Positions 12,160 through 23,000 of a DNA stretch of 64,000 nucleotides are shown here, piece by piece. Below the pieces are notes generated by a model. It did not search any database. It had not been told where the DNA came from and saw only the letters and a program-made list of their open reading frames with translations. The translations under genes and the position numbers were made by a program. This stretch comes from Ursus arctos (lineage: Eukaryota; Chordata; Mammalia; Carnivora; Ursidae). The stretch spans positions 32,456,767-32,520,766 of the forward strand of contig NW_026623089.1 of the NCBI RefSeq assembly GCF_023065955.2, given 5' to 3'. The first letter of the stretch is position 1. Each line of letters opens with the position of its first letter.

Positions 12160-12450
12160 TCCCCTCCCGGCCCTGTTCTCCGCTGCCTTTGTTTCCCGGG
12201 GCTGTTCTGGCTGTAGCACAAGGTCGCCGCGCCCGAGGACGGTGTCATTTAAATGTGACACGCGGCCGAGCCGGACCGGAAGCGGCGCCCAGTCGGGACC
12301 CGTAGGAAGGGGCGGGCAGCGGGCGGCAGCGGCAGTCGCGGTGGAGAGGCTGCGCGGCCGGCGCGAACGGGACGGACCCTGCAGCGGCTCGCTCAGGCCG
12401 TGGGTCGTCGCTGCAGCCGCGGGAAAAGGGGAAAGGACTCCGTGGGCGTA
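12160..12450 (+). promoter_or_regulatory. FRA10AC1: CpG-island promoter and probable first noncoding exon of FRA10AC1
   Basis: The only strongly CpG-rich stretch of the window, sitting 2.1 kb upstream of the FRA10AC1 start codon. It holds an ETS-type CCGGAAG (12276-12282), an Sp1/KLF-type GGGGCGG (12309-12315) and no TATA box, as in a housekeeping promoter. A GCGG/CAG-rich tract at 12319-12335 is where I would place the counterpart of the human FRA10A CGG repeat. The transcription start and first splice donor cannot be fixed from sequence alone; candidate donors include one near 12586 (TTTTG|GTAGGT). A 104-codon open frame here is a by-product of GC content. Confidence 0.75.
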
Positions 12451-12775
12451 CTTGGCAGAGCAGGGAGGAGGGAAGGGGTGTGTGATAAGGGCCTTCAGTG
12501 TATTTGGGGTTGGGGAGAAGGACTTCCAGACTTGTTCCTCATATGCTACTAGTTGATTACCTCTTTGTTGTTGTTGTTGTTTTGGTAGGTTCTAGAGACA
12601 CCCGGCGTCTCTCGAATTTCTCTCGAGTTGATTCGTAGCCCGAAGTGAGTGAGAGCTCTTTAGTGCAACCACTGATTTGAGATGGGTATGGGATGGATGA
12701 AGACGCCAGGGAAAAGGGGAGAGGGGAGCAAGGATAGGAGGTGGTGTCGCGGGTTGTGGGAACAAGATGACGTTA

Positions 12776-13005
12776 ATATTAGTAAACATTTACAGCATTT
12801 TACCATACTAGACTCTGTTCTAAAACTCTTTATATGTTGTAGCTCATTTAACGTCCTGTCCCATGAGACCGGTACTCTTATTAGCCTCATTTTATGAAGG
12901 GGAAACTGCGAGAGGTTAAGGAACATGCATGACGAAAGACAAATGAAAAGATCAGAGCTAGGATTTGTACTCTGGTAGGCTAATGCCAGAATATATCTCT
13001 AAGCT
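12776..13005 (+). repeat. MIR
   Basis: TTTATGAAGGGGAAACTGCG, AGAGGTTAAGGAACATGC and AGAGCTAGGATTTGTACTC follow the MIR consensus. Confidence 0.75.
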
Positions 13006-13279
13006 CCACACAGTGGTTGACCCCCATCAAGATGTAAAGAAAATGAGGACATAAAGGGTGAGAAGCTGGTATGGAGTGAACAGATGTGATACGACAGCTG
13101 GAGCAAGGAGTTGACCTAAAGGGTGTGAGATCTGCAGGTGATGACGGATAAAGGGAGGATAGAGTTGGAACTGTGGCCTTCTAACCTTTACCTCTAACCT
13201 GGGCTAGGACCTTCCTCTCTATAGAATTCTGTGGGACAGGGAAGAGAGGTGTACACCCACACACTTAAGTTTGAAAAAG

Positions 13280-13610
13280 ATCACAGACTTTATTTATTCA
13301 GGGTAGCCAGGACTAGGAACGCACCTTGTCTTAGGTCCAATGCAATAAAGTTTAGGGAGTTCTTTCTTCATTTTCCTGCTGCACTTGTAATAGTAAATAT
13401 TGAAGTTTAAAGATTTTGACATGTCATTTGACTGGGACTAGTTCCTTGTAGCCGTATGAATTGAGTACTTCATCAAAAGTCAAATCATCCACCGATTCCC
13501 CATTAATGTGTGTCCCAAATTCAATATAATGCTGCAACCAGAGGCTTCCAGCACAACTGAGTGACAACTGAGATCTTTCAATATTTCTAAGAATTTCAGT
13601 TTAAAAAAAA
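13280..13610 (-). pseudogene. Coding-like remnant, unidentified (possible processed pseudogene 3' end)
   Basis: On the - strand a frame reads QHYIEFGTHINGESVDDLTF then DEVLNSYGYKELVPVK and a TGA near 13436. It is followed by about 160 nt ending with AATAAATAAAGTCTGTG (near 13300-13284), which looks like a 3' UTR with a poly(A) signal. The frame upstream shifts or becomes unclear before the SINE at 13619. I do not recognise the protein. It could also be a real 3' exon of an unannotated gene, or chance. Confidence 0.3.
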
Positions 13611-13618
13611 TGAATTGG

Positions 13619-13810
13619 GGGCACCTGGGTGGCACAGCGGTTAAGCGTCTGCCTTCGGCTCAGGGCGTGATCCTGGCGATCTGGGATCGAGCCCCACATC
13701 AGGCTCCTCCGCTATGAGCCTGCTTCTTCCTCTCCCACTCCCCCTGCTTGTGTTCCCTCTCTCGCTGGCTGTCTCTATCTCTGTCAAATAAATAAATAAA
13801 ATCTTAAAAA
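13619..13810 (+). mobile_element. Carnivore SINE in FRA10AC1 first intron
   Basis: GGGCACCTGGGTGGCACAGC head. Flanked by AAAAAAAATGAATTGG at 13603-13618 and 13811-13826. Confidence 0.95.
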
Positions 13811-14017
13811 AAAAAAAATGAATTGGAATAAGATAAAGTTAACTAGGCCAAAAGGCAAGGTTGTTTACCTTGAAGAAACTAGGTTTAAAAGAAAAAGGAA
13901 ATCTCAACATATGTTGAAAAAAAAGGAAAGTTTTAATGAATTGATAGTGTACTGTTCACAAATACAGTAAGTCTAATGGAATATAATCATGTTAGCATAT
14001 TCCAGAGGCAGTTTGCA

Positions 14018-14215
14018 GTAGTTGAAATCATGAGCTTAAGAATCAGGTAGGTCAGTTTAGCTGCTTATTTGCTGTATAATTGATTAACTTTGTCCTTGAT
14101 TTCTTCATCTGTAAAGTGGAATTAATTCCTAACTTGCAGAATTAGAAGCAGTGTTTGTTAAGGACCTACCATAATGTCTGGAACAAAGTTGATGATAAAT
14201 ACTCAGCAACTGCTA
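14018..14215 (-). repeat. MIR
   Basis: Antisense MIR: TTCTTCATCTGTAAAGTGGA and CATAATGTCTGGAACAAAG. Confidence 0.7.
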
Positions 14216-14533
14216 GTACTCTGAGTCAAAAGTGAAGCATCACTCAACCTTGTATGCAGTCACACGGCAGCTTCTAGATCTTGTTTTCAATAGGAAGTCA
14301 AAAGAGTAGCCTCCTGGTAATTAAAGTGGAAAGTGTTCATTTTCTGAAGGGTAAGCGTGTTATTTCAAAGTGAATGAAAGTTTTAGGTGGCTGGATAGCC
14401 CATGAGCAGTGATATACCCACCATGATCCCTTACAATTATTATGGCTTTTAAAGATAACTTATTTTTTAACTATTCTGTTTCCTGAACTATGGGCAACAA
14501 GTTCTAAGTAACCGACTCTATACTCCTTTTTAG

Positions 14534-14610
14534 ATGCATGGTCATGGAGGCTATGACTCTGATTTTAGTGATGATGAACACGGTGGACGATCTAACAAAA
14601 GGAAAAAAAG
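14534..14610 (+). CDS. FRA10AC1: FRA10AC1 coding exon 1
   Basis: 77 nt after acceptor TTTTTAG; the ATG is the first three bases of the exon. Encodes [18 protein letters not shown] then RSNKRKK, ending in phase 2 at donor AG|GTAAGT. An acidic start followed by a basic cluster. Confidence 0.95.
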
Positions 14611-17600
14611 GTAAGTAATTTTTTTTATTGATTTGTGTTTCAGATCCTTTCTAGATTGCGATGAGGTATAAATAAGTAATATTGAAAGTTTTTGGGTTGC
14701 ATTTGCGTGTGAAGACAACAATGCTCTACTGAATGAATTTTCGTTTATAAAACTAGAATGAATGACTCAAGAATTTGAGAATAGTTATGTGAAAAATAAG
14801 AAAATGTTTATGCTGTGAAGGGATTTATGGAAAGGGAAGTGGGGAAAAAATTAATCAATTAAAAGTCTTGGATTTCTCTGTTGCATCTATTTTTCATTCA
14901 GCTATTAAGGACTTTACTTGTGAACATCATAGCTAAGAGAAGGGGGCTTGGTTGGTGGTCCCTTTGGTAGTACGTGACTTCAAAATGAGGTTAACATGGG
15001 GGTGAGATTGTGATACAGTGCAGTTTTATGGTTTTGTGAATGAGCAGACGAAGTGCTCAAAGGAAGGAGCTCATGGAAGTTTTTATTGCATTGAAAGGGA
15101 CAAGAACTGTCAGCATATAAAGCCTGGGCCTTATAAGGAGGTAGCATCTTGGGGATGTTGCTGCATGAAGGGGCGTTGTTTTCAGCTCTTAGTGCTTAGG
15201 AACTGATTTTATCTTTAACTTAGGAGTGGTTAACTGATTCATATTAACCAAACTTATAAAAATTGCTTCTTTTTTTTCACACCGAGAGCAATATATTAGG
15301 CATCCTAAATGGGACTGAACATTTTTGTTGAGTACTCAGTCTTCATGGATAACCAAAAGAACAGAAATAATTACAATTATATTGTGTGATTCTTTACATT
15401 TTCATGATTTTTCATTTAAAAATATTATTTTGTAAGAATAGAATTTGAGCAAATCTAGTTGAAGAGTTCCTACTCTAGGGTTATATCTATCTTCATAACT
15501 AGGGCTGATCATCTATAGTCTGTATCACTTATAATCAGCCCTTATTTTTTTGTATTATTCATTACCAAAAGTTTCAATATCTCTGCATTTCCAAAGAGGA
15601 TAATTATGGCATGGAGAGATTAAGTAACTTAATCTTACTTAAGGTTAAGATAGTGAATGACAGAGCCGAAGTTTGGATCCCAGAACTTGGGTGTCTGACA
15701 CCAGAACCTATTTGTTAGTTTCATTTTCTCCATTTTATAAATATTAAAAGTTAAGATATTAATTAAGCTATTTAAGGAGACAAAAGTCTCATTAAAGATC
15801 AGTGAGACTTTTTTAAGACTTGAATTTTTAAAAACATGTTCCAATTATGAAAATATGAAGAAACAGCAAACATCCTTTGAGAAAAATGAACTCTTTTAGT
15901 AATTTTTCTTCTTCACAAACCAGGACAGTTGAAGATGATTTACTGCTCAAAAAGCCATTTCAGAAAGAAAAACATGGAAAAGTGGCCCATAAACAAGTTG
16001 CAGCAGAATTGCTGGACAGGTATGTACCTCAGTGTAAATTACTTTTTTTGGTTTAAGATGTTTTTATAAACTCGGGGACTTGGGGATTAATTCTATGAAT
16101 TAGAATACAGACATTTGAATTTGTTTAAAATTTGTCTTTACAGGGAAGAAGCAAGAAATAGAAGATTTCACCTCATAGCTATGGATGCTGTATCCTTTTT
16201 ATATTTCTAGATTTTTATAACTAATAGAATATTTTAAAATCTACTTTTTTATTTCATAAAATCTTGTGAAGTCAGGTAGACCTATATTATATTTGTAAAG
16301 GTAACTGTTTATTGATGTGCAATCTTGTCATTTATACTTTTGAGTACCATTCTCTTTTATTAATACGTAAGAAAGATTTAGAGACAAAAATAATAAAACA
16401 TATTACTGGTGATCTGTAAATAGGTTTACAAAGTCAGTTAACTTGCAGATATTTTTCCAACCTGTTTTTGCCAGGCTCTCAACCTTTATCATTTTATTTT
16501 ATTTTATTTATTTTAATTTTTAATTTTTTTAAAGATTTTATTTATTTATTTGACAGAGAGAGACAGCCAGCGAGAGAGGGAACACAAGCAGGGGGAGTGG
16601 GAGAGGAAGAAGCAGGATTCCAGCGGAGGATCCTGATGTGGGGCTCGATCCCAGAACGCTGAGATCACGCCCTGAGCTGAAGGCAGACGCTTAATGACTG
16701 AGCCACCCAGGCGCCCCTCGACCTTTCTCATTTTAATACTGCTCTTATCGTTAGACTCATTTTAACTCTTATTCTCTTACTGCCTGGTTCTTGGCTGTTT
16801 AAGGTCTTTGTGAAACTTGTATCTAGAAGTAGATGTGTCTGTGGGCTGTCCCCAGGCCTGTTGTGGCTTCATCTCTCAGTCATAACTTGGGGCTGTCGTT
16901 AAACTATATCTTGCTTCCCTGTTATAGGCACGTCTCACCTCAACTTCCTGGTAAGACTGTGGGTCATTACACTAACTGCTACCACTGGCCATCCTTGTTA
17001 CTGTTGGGAATATTGGAGAATGAAAAAGAAGCCAAGCAAGACTTGACGTGTTTCTGGGTATTTATCATTACAGTCAAGGTTAAGAGAAGGAGACGGTGGC
17101 AGTTAGATACATCCCCTACCTATTGACATCTGTTTCACTTTATCATTCCTAATCCTTTTCTTAAAGCTATAGAAATTCTCTTACCGCCAATTTATTCCTC
17201 TTCTAACCCAATAGCTTAGCTTTCCCATAGATCTCATCTGCTACTTGTTCCTTTTGCATTTCAACATCTATTGTGCCTTGTGTGACATCACTCATTTGGG
17301 GGTGTTGGGGTATTTAGTTACAGCCTGGTGAGGGTGGAAGTGTAGGTCTCCTTTTCTGGCATGGGTGGAGGTTGGCTGGAGTAGAGTAGGTATTGTCTAA
17401 AAGTTACCTGTTTGTTAGGCTGCCCTCTATCCTGGGTATTCAGTTAGAGAGATCAGGCTTTGTTGGGACTTTTCTTGTCTGTGTTTGTTGACATTTTCAG
17501 GTTGCCAGCTTCTTCATTTCCAAGTCTGAGTTTATGAGTCAAAAAATCTGGGGAGCTTACCACCATGTCATACCATGGGTCTTGAGCTCCCTACCTGTTA

Positions 17601-19975
17601 TGCCTTCTTCTCATGTTTTGCAGTCTTCTTATATTTGTTTTAGACATAACTTCCAAGGTTTTTAGTTTTTCTTAGTGGAAAGAATAGGGAGAAGTACATC
17701 TTTGTGTACTCCCATCTTCCTGGAAGCGGGGTCCCACTCAGCACCTGTTTTTGTAAATAAAGTTTTACTGGCACATTCCCGTGCTTATCCAGTGAGGTGT
17801 TATCTGTGCCTATTTTCATGCTAAAATGACCGAGCTGAGCTGTTGTGACAGGTACTGTATTACCTGCATATTGACCATCGATCGAAAAAATTTGTTAACC
17901 TAAAAGATTGAAGTGACTTGCCATGGTCATATGATGAGTTAGAGATAGACCAAGAGCTAGAAAGGACCCAAATCCCTGGATATCTAGCTTTTCTCTTTTT
18001 TCTTTTCTGAAAGGTTAGCTCCTTTATTGCCAGTCTTGGAAGTATCATATTCTGATTCAATATTCTGTTAGAACATACTGTGATGAATTAAGTCATTATT
18101 TATCTCTGATATAATAGGATGTAGTCAGGCAGTATTATGGATGAGGTCAGTTTTGTTATTTGCATGTTCAGCACTGGAGAGAATATGATTGAGCTTTTTA
18201 AAACAAAAAGTAAAATATCTTGTTATATTGCGTTAAAAATAAGCATGACTGAATTCTTAAAAGAAAGTATAAAAAAAGAACATCTGATTTCTTAATATTT
18301 ACAGGTTTTTGAAAGCCTAATGTTAGGATTTAATATTATAAAAGTTGTATCTTCTATTTTAGAGGCTTTATCATTACTGGAATAATTAAATGTTATAGTA
18401 ATAAAAGGTAAATTGTACTCTTTTCCTTGAATTTTAGAAACTATAATGTATTTTTCATATTATGATTAAAATGAATATTGGTGTGAGGCTGTGTATATTT
18501 CAGCAATAGAATAGGAAGTTCTCTTTCTCTCCAGGTAGAGCTATATTTTATCACAAGAGTAGTATATGCTTGAAAAATGTTCAAAACAGTAGAAACAGTA
18601 TTCAGTAGAAAGTGAAAGCCCCTCTGCTCTACAGTGTTGACTCCTAACAGTTAATACTTACCCTTTTCGATGTATTTTTTAAAAGATTTATTTATTTCAG
18701 AGAAAGAAAGCATGTAGATGTGGGGGAGGGGCAGAGAGAGAGAGAGACAAGCAGATTCCCCACTGGGAGTGGAGCCCCATGTGGGGCTTGATTCCAGGAC
18801 CCTGAGATCAGGACTTGAGCTGAAACCAAGAGTCGGATGCTCAACTGACTAAGCCACCCAGGCGCCCCCTTTTAGATATTTTTTAAATTCATAAGCATGT
18901 ATAGTAGATTTTGCATATTTAAAAAATGAAGTAAACTTATACCGTTTTTCTTTACTTACTCGTATATCATAGACACAGAACAACTCCTGAGCAAATCAAA
19001 TCCTTAATTTTTTGCATTTCAGTATCAAAGGCACACAAAGTTTGTAAATGACTATATTTTGTACTATGGTGGCAAAAAAGAAGACTTCAGGCGGTTGGGG
19101 TAAGTGTCATGAAGTTTGCATAGAATGGGAGGAAAGTATGGATGTCTTTAAAGACCACAGCTGCTGTGTCTTCTGATCCTGTCATTCTCTCCTGCTTTCC
19201 GTTCCAGTTCCCTTGTAATATCCTAAAGTGTAGAGGCTGTCCATAACTTCTTGCTGAGTACCTCATCATGAACCCCATTTCTCTGGCAATAGGCCCCAGG
19301 TGGCCTGCTGAGCCAGATCTGTGCTTGGTGATAAAGGTTATGTGAGGAATACTCATATGCCTGATTATGCAGTAAATTTTTAAAAAGTTTTTTGGGGCAA
19401 GGATCTTTTCATTAATTAACTTTGTAGACCTCAGTGTTTGGGATTGCTTTTTAAAAGGTAGGGCAAACAGGAAAAAAAACCAACTCCTTCTTATATTTGA
19501 GGCTCTTCTGTCAGAGCCTCTTGGTTGTATGTGGTTTTTTTTCTCTGACTTAATAATTTTCTGAGTTTGATAGAGCCTTATAAAACTTTATATGGTTTCA
19601 TCTACCCCAAATTTATCTCCCCTCTCAATTTAGCCTGTATTCCCAAAAATCCCTTGTTCTACCCCCAAACTGTTAGAATCTTAACATATACTCTTCTGCC
19701 CTTACTCAGTCTTTCTAGGAAGCTGTAGTAAAATGAGATGTGGAAAACTCTTCATGTAGTTTTTAAATGGGATCTCAGTGGGATGGGGTTACTGACTTTT
19801 TTTAGATTCTAAAACTTATTTTCATTATTTTTCCTTATCCACTTAGTGTTCATTCAGGTTTCTCATCCTGGCTTTGGTGATTTAATACCATCTGTGTAAT
19901 TGAAGCCAGTACAAAAGGTGAATGGATGCCTTATCCACTTAACTTGCTTGTGTAGCAGCACTGTTTATAAGTGTC

Positions 19976-20006
<31 letters not shown>

Positions 20007-23000
20007 TATTATTATTTTTTTAAAATTTATTTGAGAGATAGAGAGAGAGCAGGAGCAGGGAGGAGAGGGAGAAGCACGGGTTGATCCCAGCACCCTGGGA
20101 TCATGACTCGAGCAGAAGGCAGACGCTTAACCGACTGAGCCACCCAGATGCCCCAATATGGAAATTGTTTTTAGAAGTATATGTACAGGGGCGCCTGGGT
20201 GGCTCAGTCGTTAAGCATCTGCGTTCGGCTTAAGGCGTGATCCCAGAGTCCTGGGATTGAGCCCCACATCGGGCTCCTCCACTGGGAGCCTGCTTCTTCC
20301 TCTCCCACTCCCCCTGCTTGTGTTCCCTCTCTCGCTGGCTGTCTCTCTCTCTGTCAAATAAATAAAATCTTTAAAAAAAAAAAGTATATGTACATATGTT
20401 TATATTCACAGATAAAACTATCTTCATGTACTTTTTCTCAGGTGTTAAAAAATCTCACAAAACTGTTTAGCCTCCTAAATTTGACTAATTTTGTGTTTAT
20501 GTGTGATTGAAATAGTTTTATTTTCCAGGGAAAATGACAAGACAGACATGGATGTTATACGAGAAAATCATAGATTCCTATGGAATGAGGAGGATGAAAT
20601 GGACATGAATTGGTAATTTTAGCCGTCTTATGTAATGCCTAAACTTCTTTAGTCCTGTCTCTCCTGCTCTGTCTGTGTTTTCTTATGCTGCCAGCGTAAG
20701 GGGCATTGGCCCCGACATGGAGGAGCTCTGAATGGAGGACATAAAAACATGCCTCAGAGTATTGAGTCTGGTTTGGTTCTTTGGGTAATTTTTAGCAGTT
20801 TTAACTGACTTCTCATTGCTTGACTTTATCTTGAAAAGAAAATGTGTTACATTTTTACTGTATTGTTTGTTGTCCTGTAATATGCTTTAAAAAAATTTTT
20901 TTTAATATTTTGGGAAAAAATAATACCTAAAAGTGGTTTTAAAAATGCAAACATTGCAGAAGGTGAAAAGCGAGGAGCAAGGCTCCTCTCCTCTGACTGT
21001 CAATCTTCCGGTTTCCCTCCCTGAGAGAACCACTATTAATAGTTAATATCCAGGTATTCTTTGCACATGTAAGTAATAGGCCTCTTTTAAAGCATTAATA
21101 TTTATATCATATATGTTATTTATTTGACATTGCTTCCAAGTAGCAAACTGTGGTTGAATTTCTAAATGTAAAAGATTTATATGTTTTTTTATGGATCTAG
21201 GGAGAAGAAACTTGCAAAGAAATACTATGATAAGTTATTCAAGGAATACTGCATAGCAGATCTCAGTAGATATAAAGAAAATAAGGTATGCCTTATTTAC
21301 AGAAGGTTCTTATTTAAGAACAGTATTACTTTTTATTATATTATCACGTCCCACATTATTCTTTTAAAGGTGCTGAATGAGCTAGGTTGTCCTGCATCTA
21401 TGAAGTATCATTTGGACCATTTAACCTCTGTAGCTATGAAATTTACAAAGGGCCCCTTAGTCAAGGGTGCTTTGTGAACCGAGGCATGAATAGTCTAAAA
21501 TTAAACACAAGTGGCTACTGGATCCTGTTTCATCCTTACTCTGGCCTAGAGCATCTGCTGATTATAATGAATGATTTGACACTGCAAAATGATGTCTTGT
21601 TTCACAGATGATGTTTGAAATTGATAGGCTTTTTTTTTCAAATAAATTACCATCTATAAAGAGGCAGATGCATATCTTCTTTTATACCAATGTCTGTTCT
21701 AGCAGAATTAACTCTTATCAGTGCTATTTAGTAATGACAGATTTCTGTTCCTGTTTTATATCTTACTTCAGTTGGTACCAAAGTAATTTTTATTTCTATC
21801 TCCAGTTTCACATTTGCAGCTGGAGAAGGTGACCCGGAACAGATGATTTCAGTTTGAAATGGGGGAGGGAATGTTGCATAAATCTGTATGTTTTGGATAG
21901 TGTATACATTTGTATTACAACATTTGTATTAAGACAGACAATCTATTTAAAAAGTTGTCTTAGATTTATTTATTGTAAGAATTTCTTTTTCATTTAAGTA
22001 GTTAAATCTCAGAACCATGATTGGTTTAATATTTTTTTCCATAGTGCCTATAACATGTGGGTTGCTTCACAATATTATTATAGATAAGAGTGTCCAGTTT
22101 TACAACCCTGTTTGCAAACCCACGCACATCACATATCCCAAAGACTTTCTTGGTATCTTAGGAGCTGGCTCTCCTCCCTGTACTAGTTATTGATCACATC
22201 AAATCCAAAAGGCCCCGCAATTGGAGTTACTTGAAGTTACTACACTGCTAGTCAAGTATGAAATTCAGATCTTTCTAGGAGCACATAATAAAGCAGCTTT
22301 TTCAGTGCTGGCTCATTTGTTGATTGCTTTTCAGTATTTATTAAGGACTGGGCAGGGCACTCTGAATTAAAACATGACTGCCCTTTAAAAACAACCTATA
22401 ATCTAGTTGAGGGGAGAAAGTGTATATAAAACAATAATTAAATATTTGTATTCTCCATTTAAAAAACACAATATATTATTGGAAATCATACTTTAAAGAG
22501 GATAATCTTGAAACAAATTACATTTTCCTATTAGAACATGGTGAGTAATTAGATATGAGGGTAAATCCAAGTAAGAAATCAGAAATAGGAAATGTGGAGT
22601 GAGGCAGATGCCTTTTTTTTTTTCAAGACTTTTTTTTAGGGGTAGTTTTAAGTTCACAACAAAATTGAGGGGAGGGCACAAAGATTTCCCATATGCCCCT
22701 TACCCCATATATATGAGGGGTATCTTTTCTAAGGGAAAAGATGACTATTTTTTTGGCATACCATGCTTGAGTTAAGAATAGTGCCTTTGATTTCCTTGCT
22801 TAGGATGTATTTTCTCATAGTTTTATTTATACAAAGACTGTTTTATTTACTTCTAATTAATCAGCTCCTTGCTCGGTGCCTATTACTTGGGGCATTTTTA
22901 GTGAATTCCAGCCTTTGTCCCACACACCTGTTCCCTTCCTTATTACTTCTTCCCGTTCATCATTGAGAATTTGGTGGATTGTTGCATCAGTTAGGATTAG

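Larger units (their letters stand above)
12451..14533 (+). other. FRA10AC1: FRA10AC1 first intron(s)
   Basis: Holds a MIR (about 12776-13005), an unidentified coding-like remnant on the - strand (13280-13610), a sense SINE (13619-13810) and an antisense MIR (about 14018-14215). The number of noncoding exons is not determined. Confidence 0.6.
16190..19022 (+). other. FRA10AC1: FRA10AC1 intron 4: U12-type (GT-AG minor spliceosome) intron
   Basis: The 5' site reads GTATCCTTTTT (16190-16200), matching the U12 consensus RTATCCTTT. The 3' end has ATCCTTAAT at 19000-19008, close to the U12 branch-site consensus TTCCTTRAY. The branch A lies about 15 nt before the AG at 19021-19022, inside the usual short U12 spacing. 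The flanking exons join in phase 0 to give AMDA|YQRHTK, so the boundaries are firm. The intron also carries two antisense SINEs, an old antisense L1 fragment, and a DNA-transposon remnant near 17745-17870. Confidence 0.88.

Noticed and set aside
12242..12556. 104-codon open frame over the CpG island
   Set aside because: GC-rich sequence has few stops; the composition (Gly/Arg/Ala) is unlike a real protein and it overlaps the FRA10AC1 promoter.
21181..21477. 98-codon frame containing the [13 protein letters not shown] exon
   Set aside because: Only 21201-21285 is exon. The rest is intron read-through after a good GTATGC donor; family similarity ends there.
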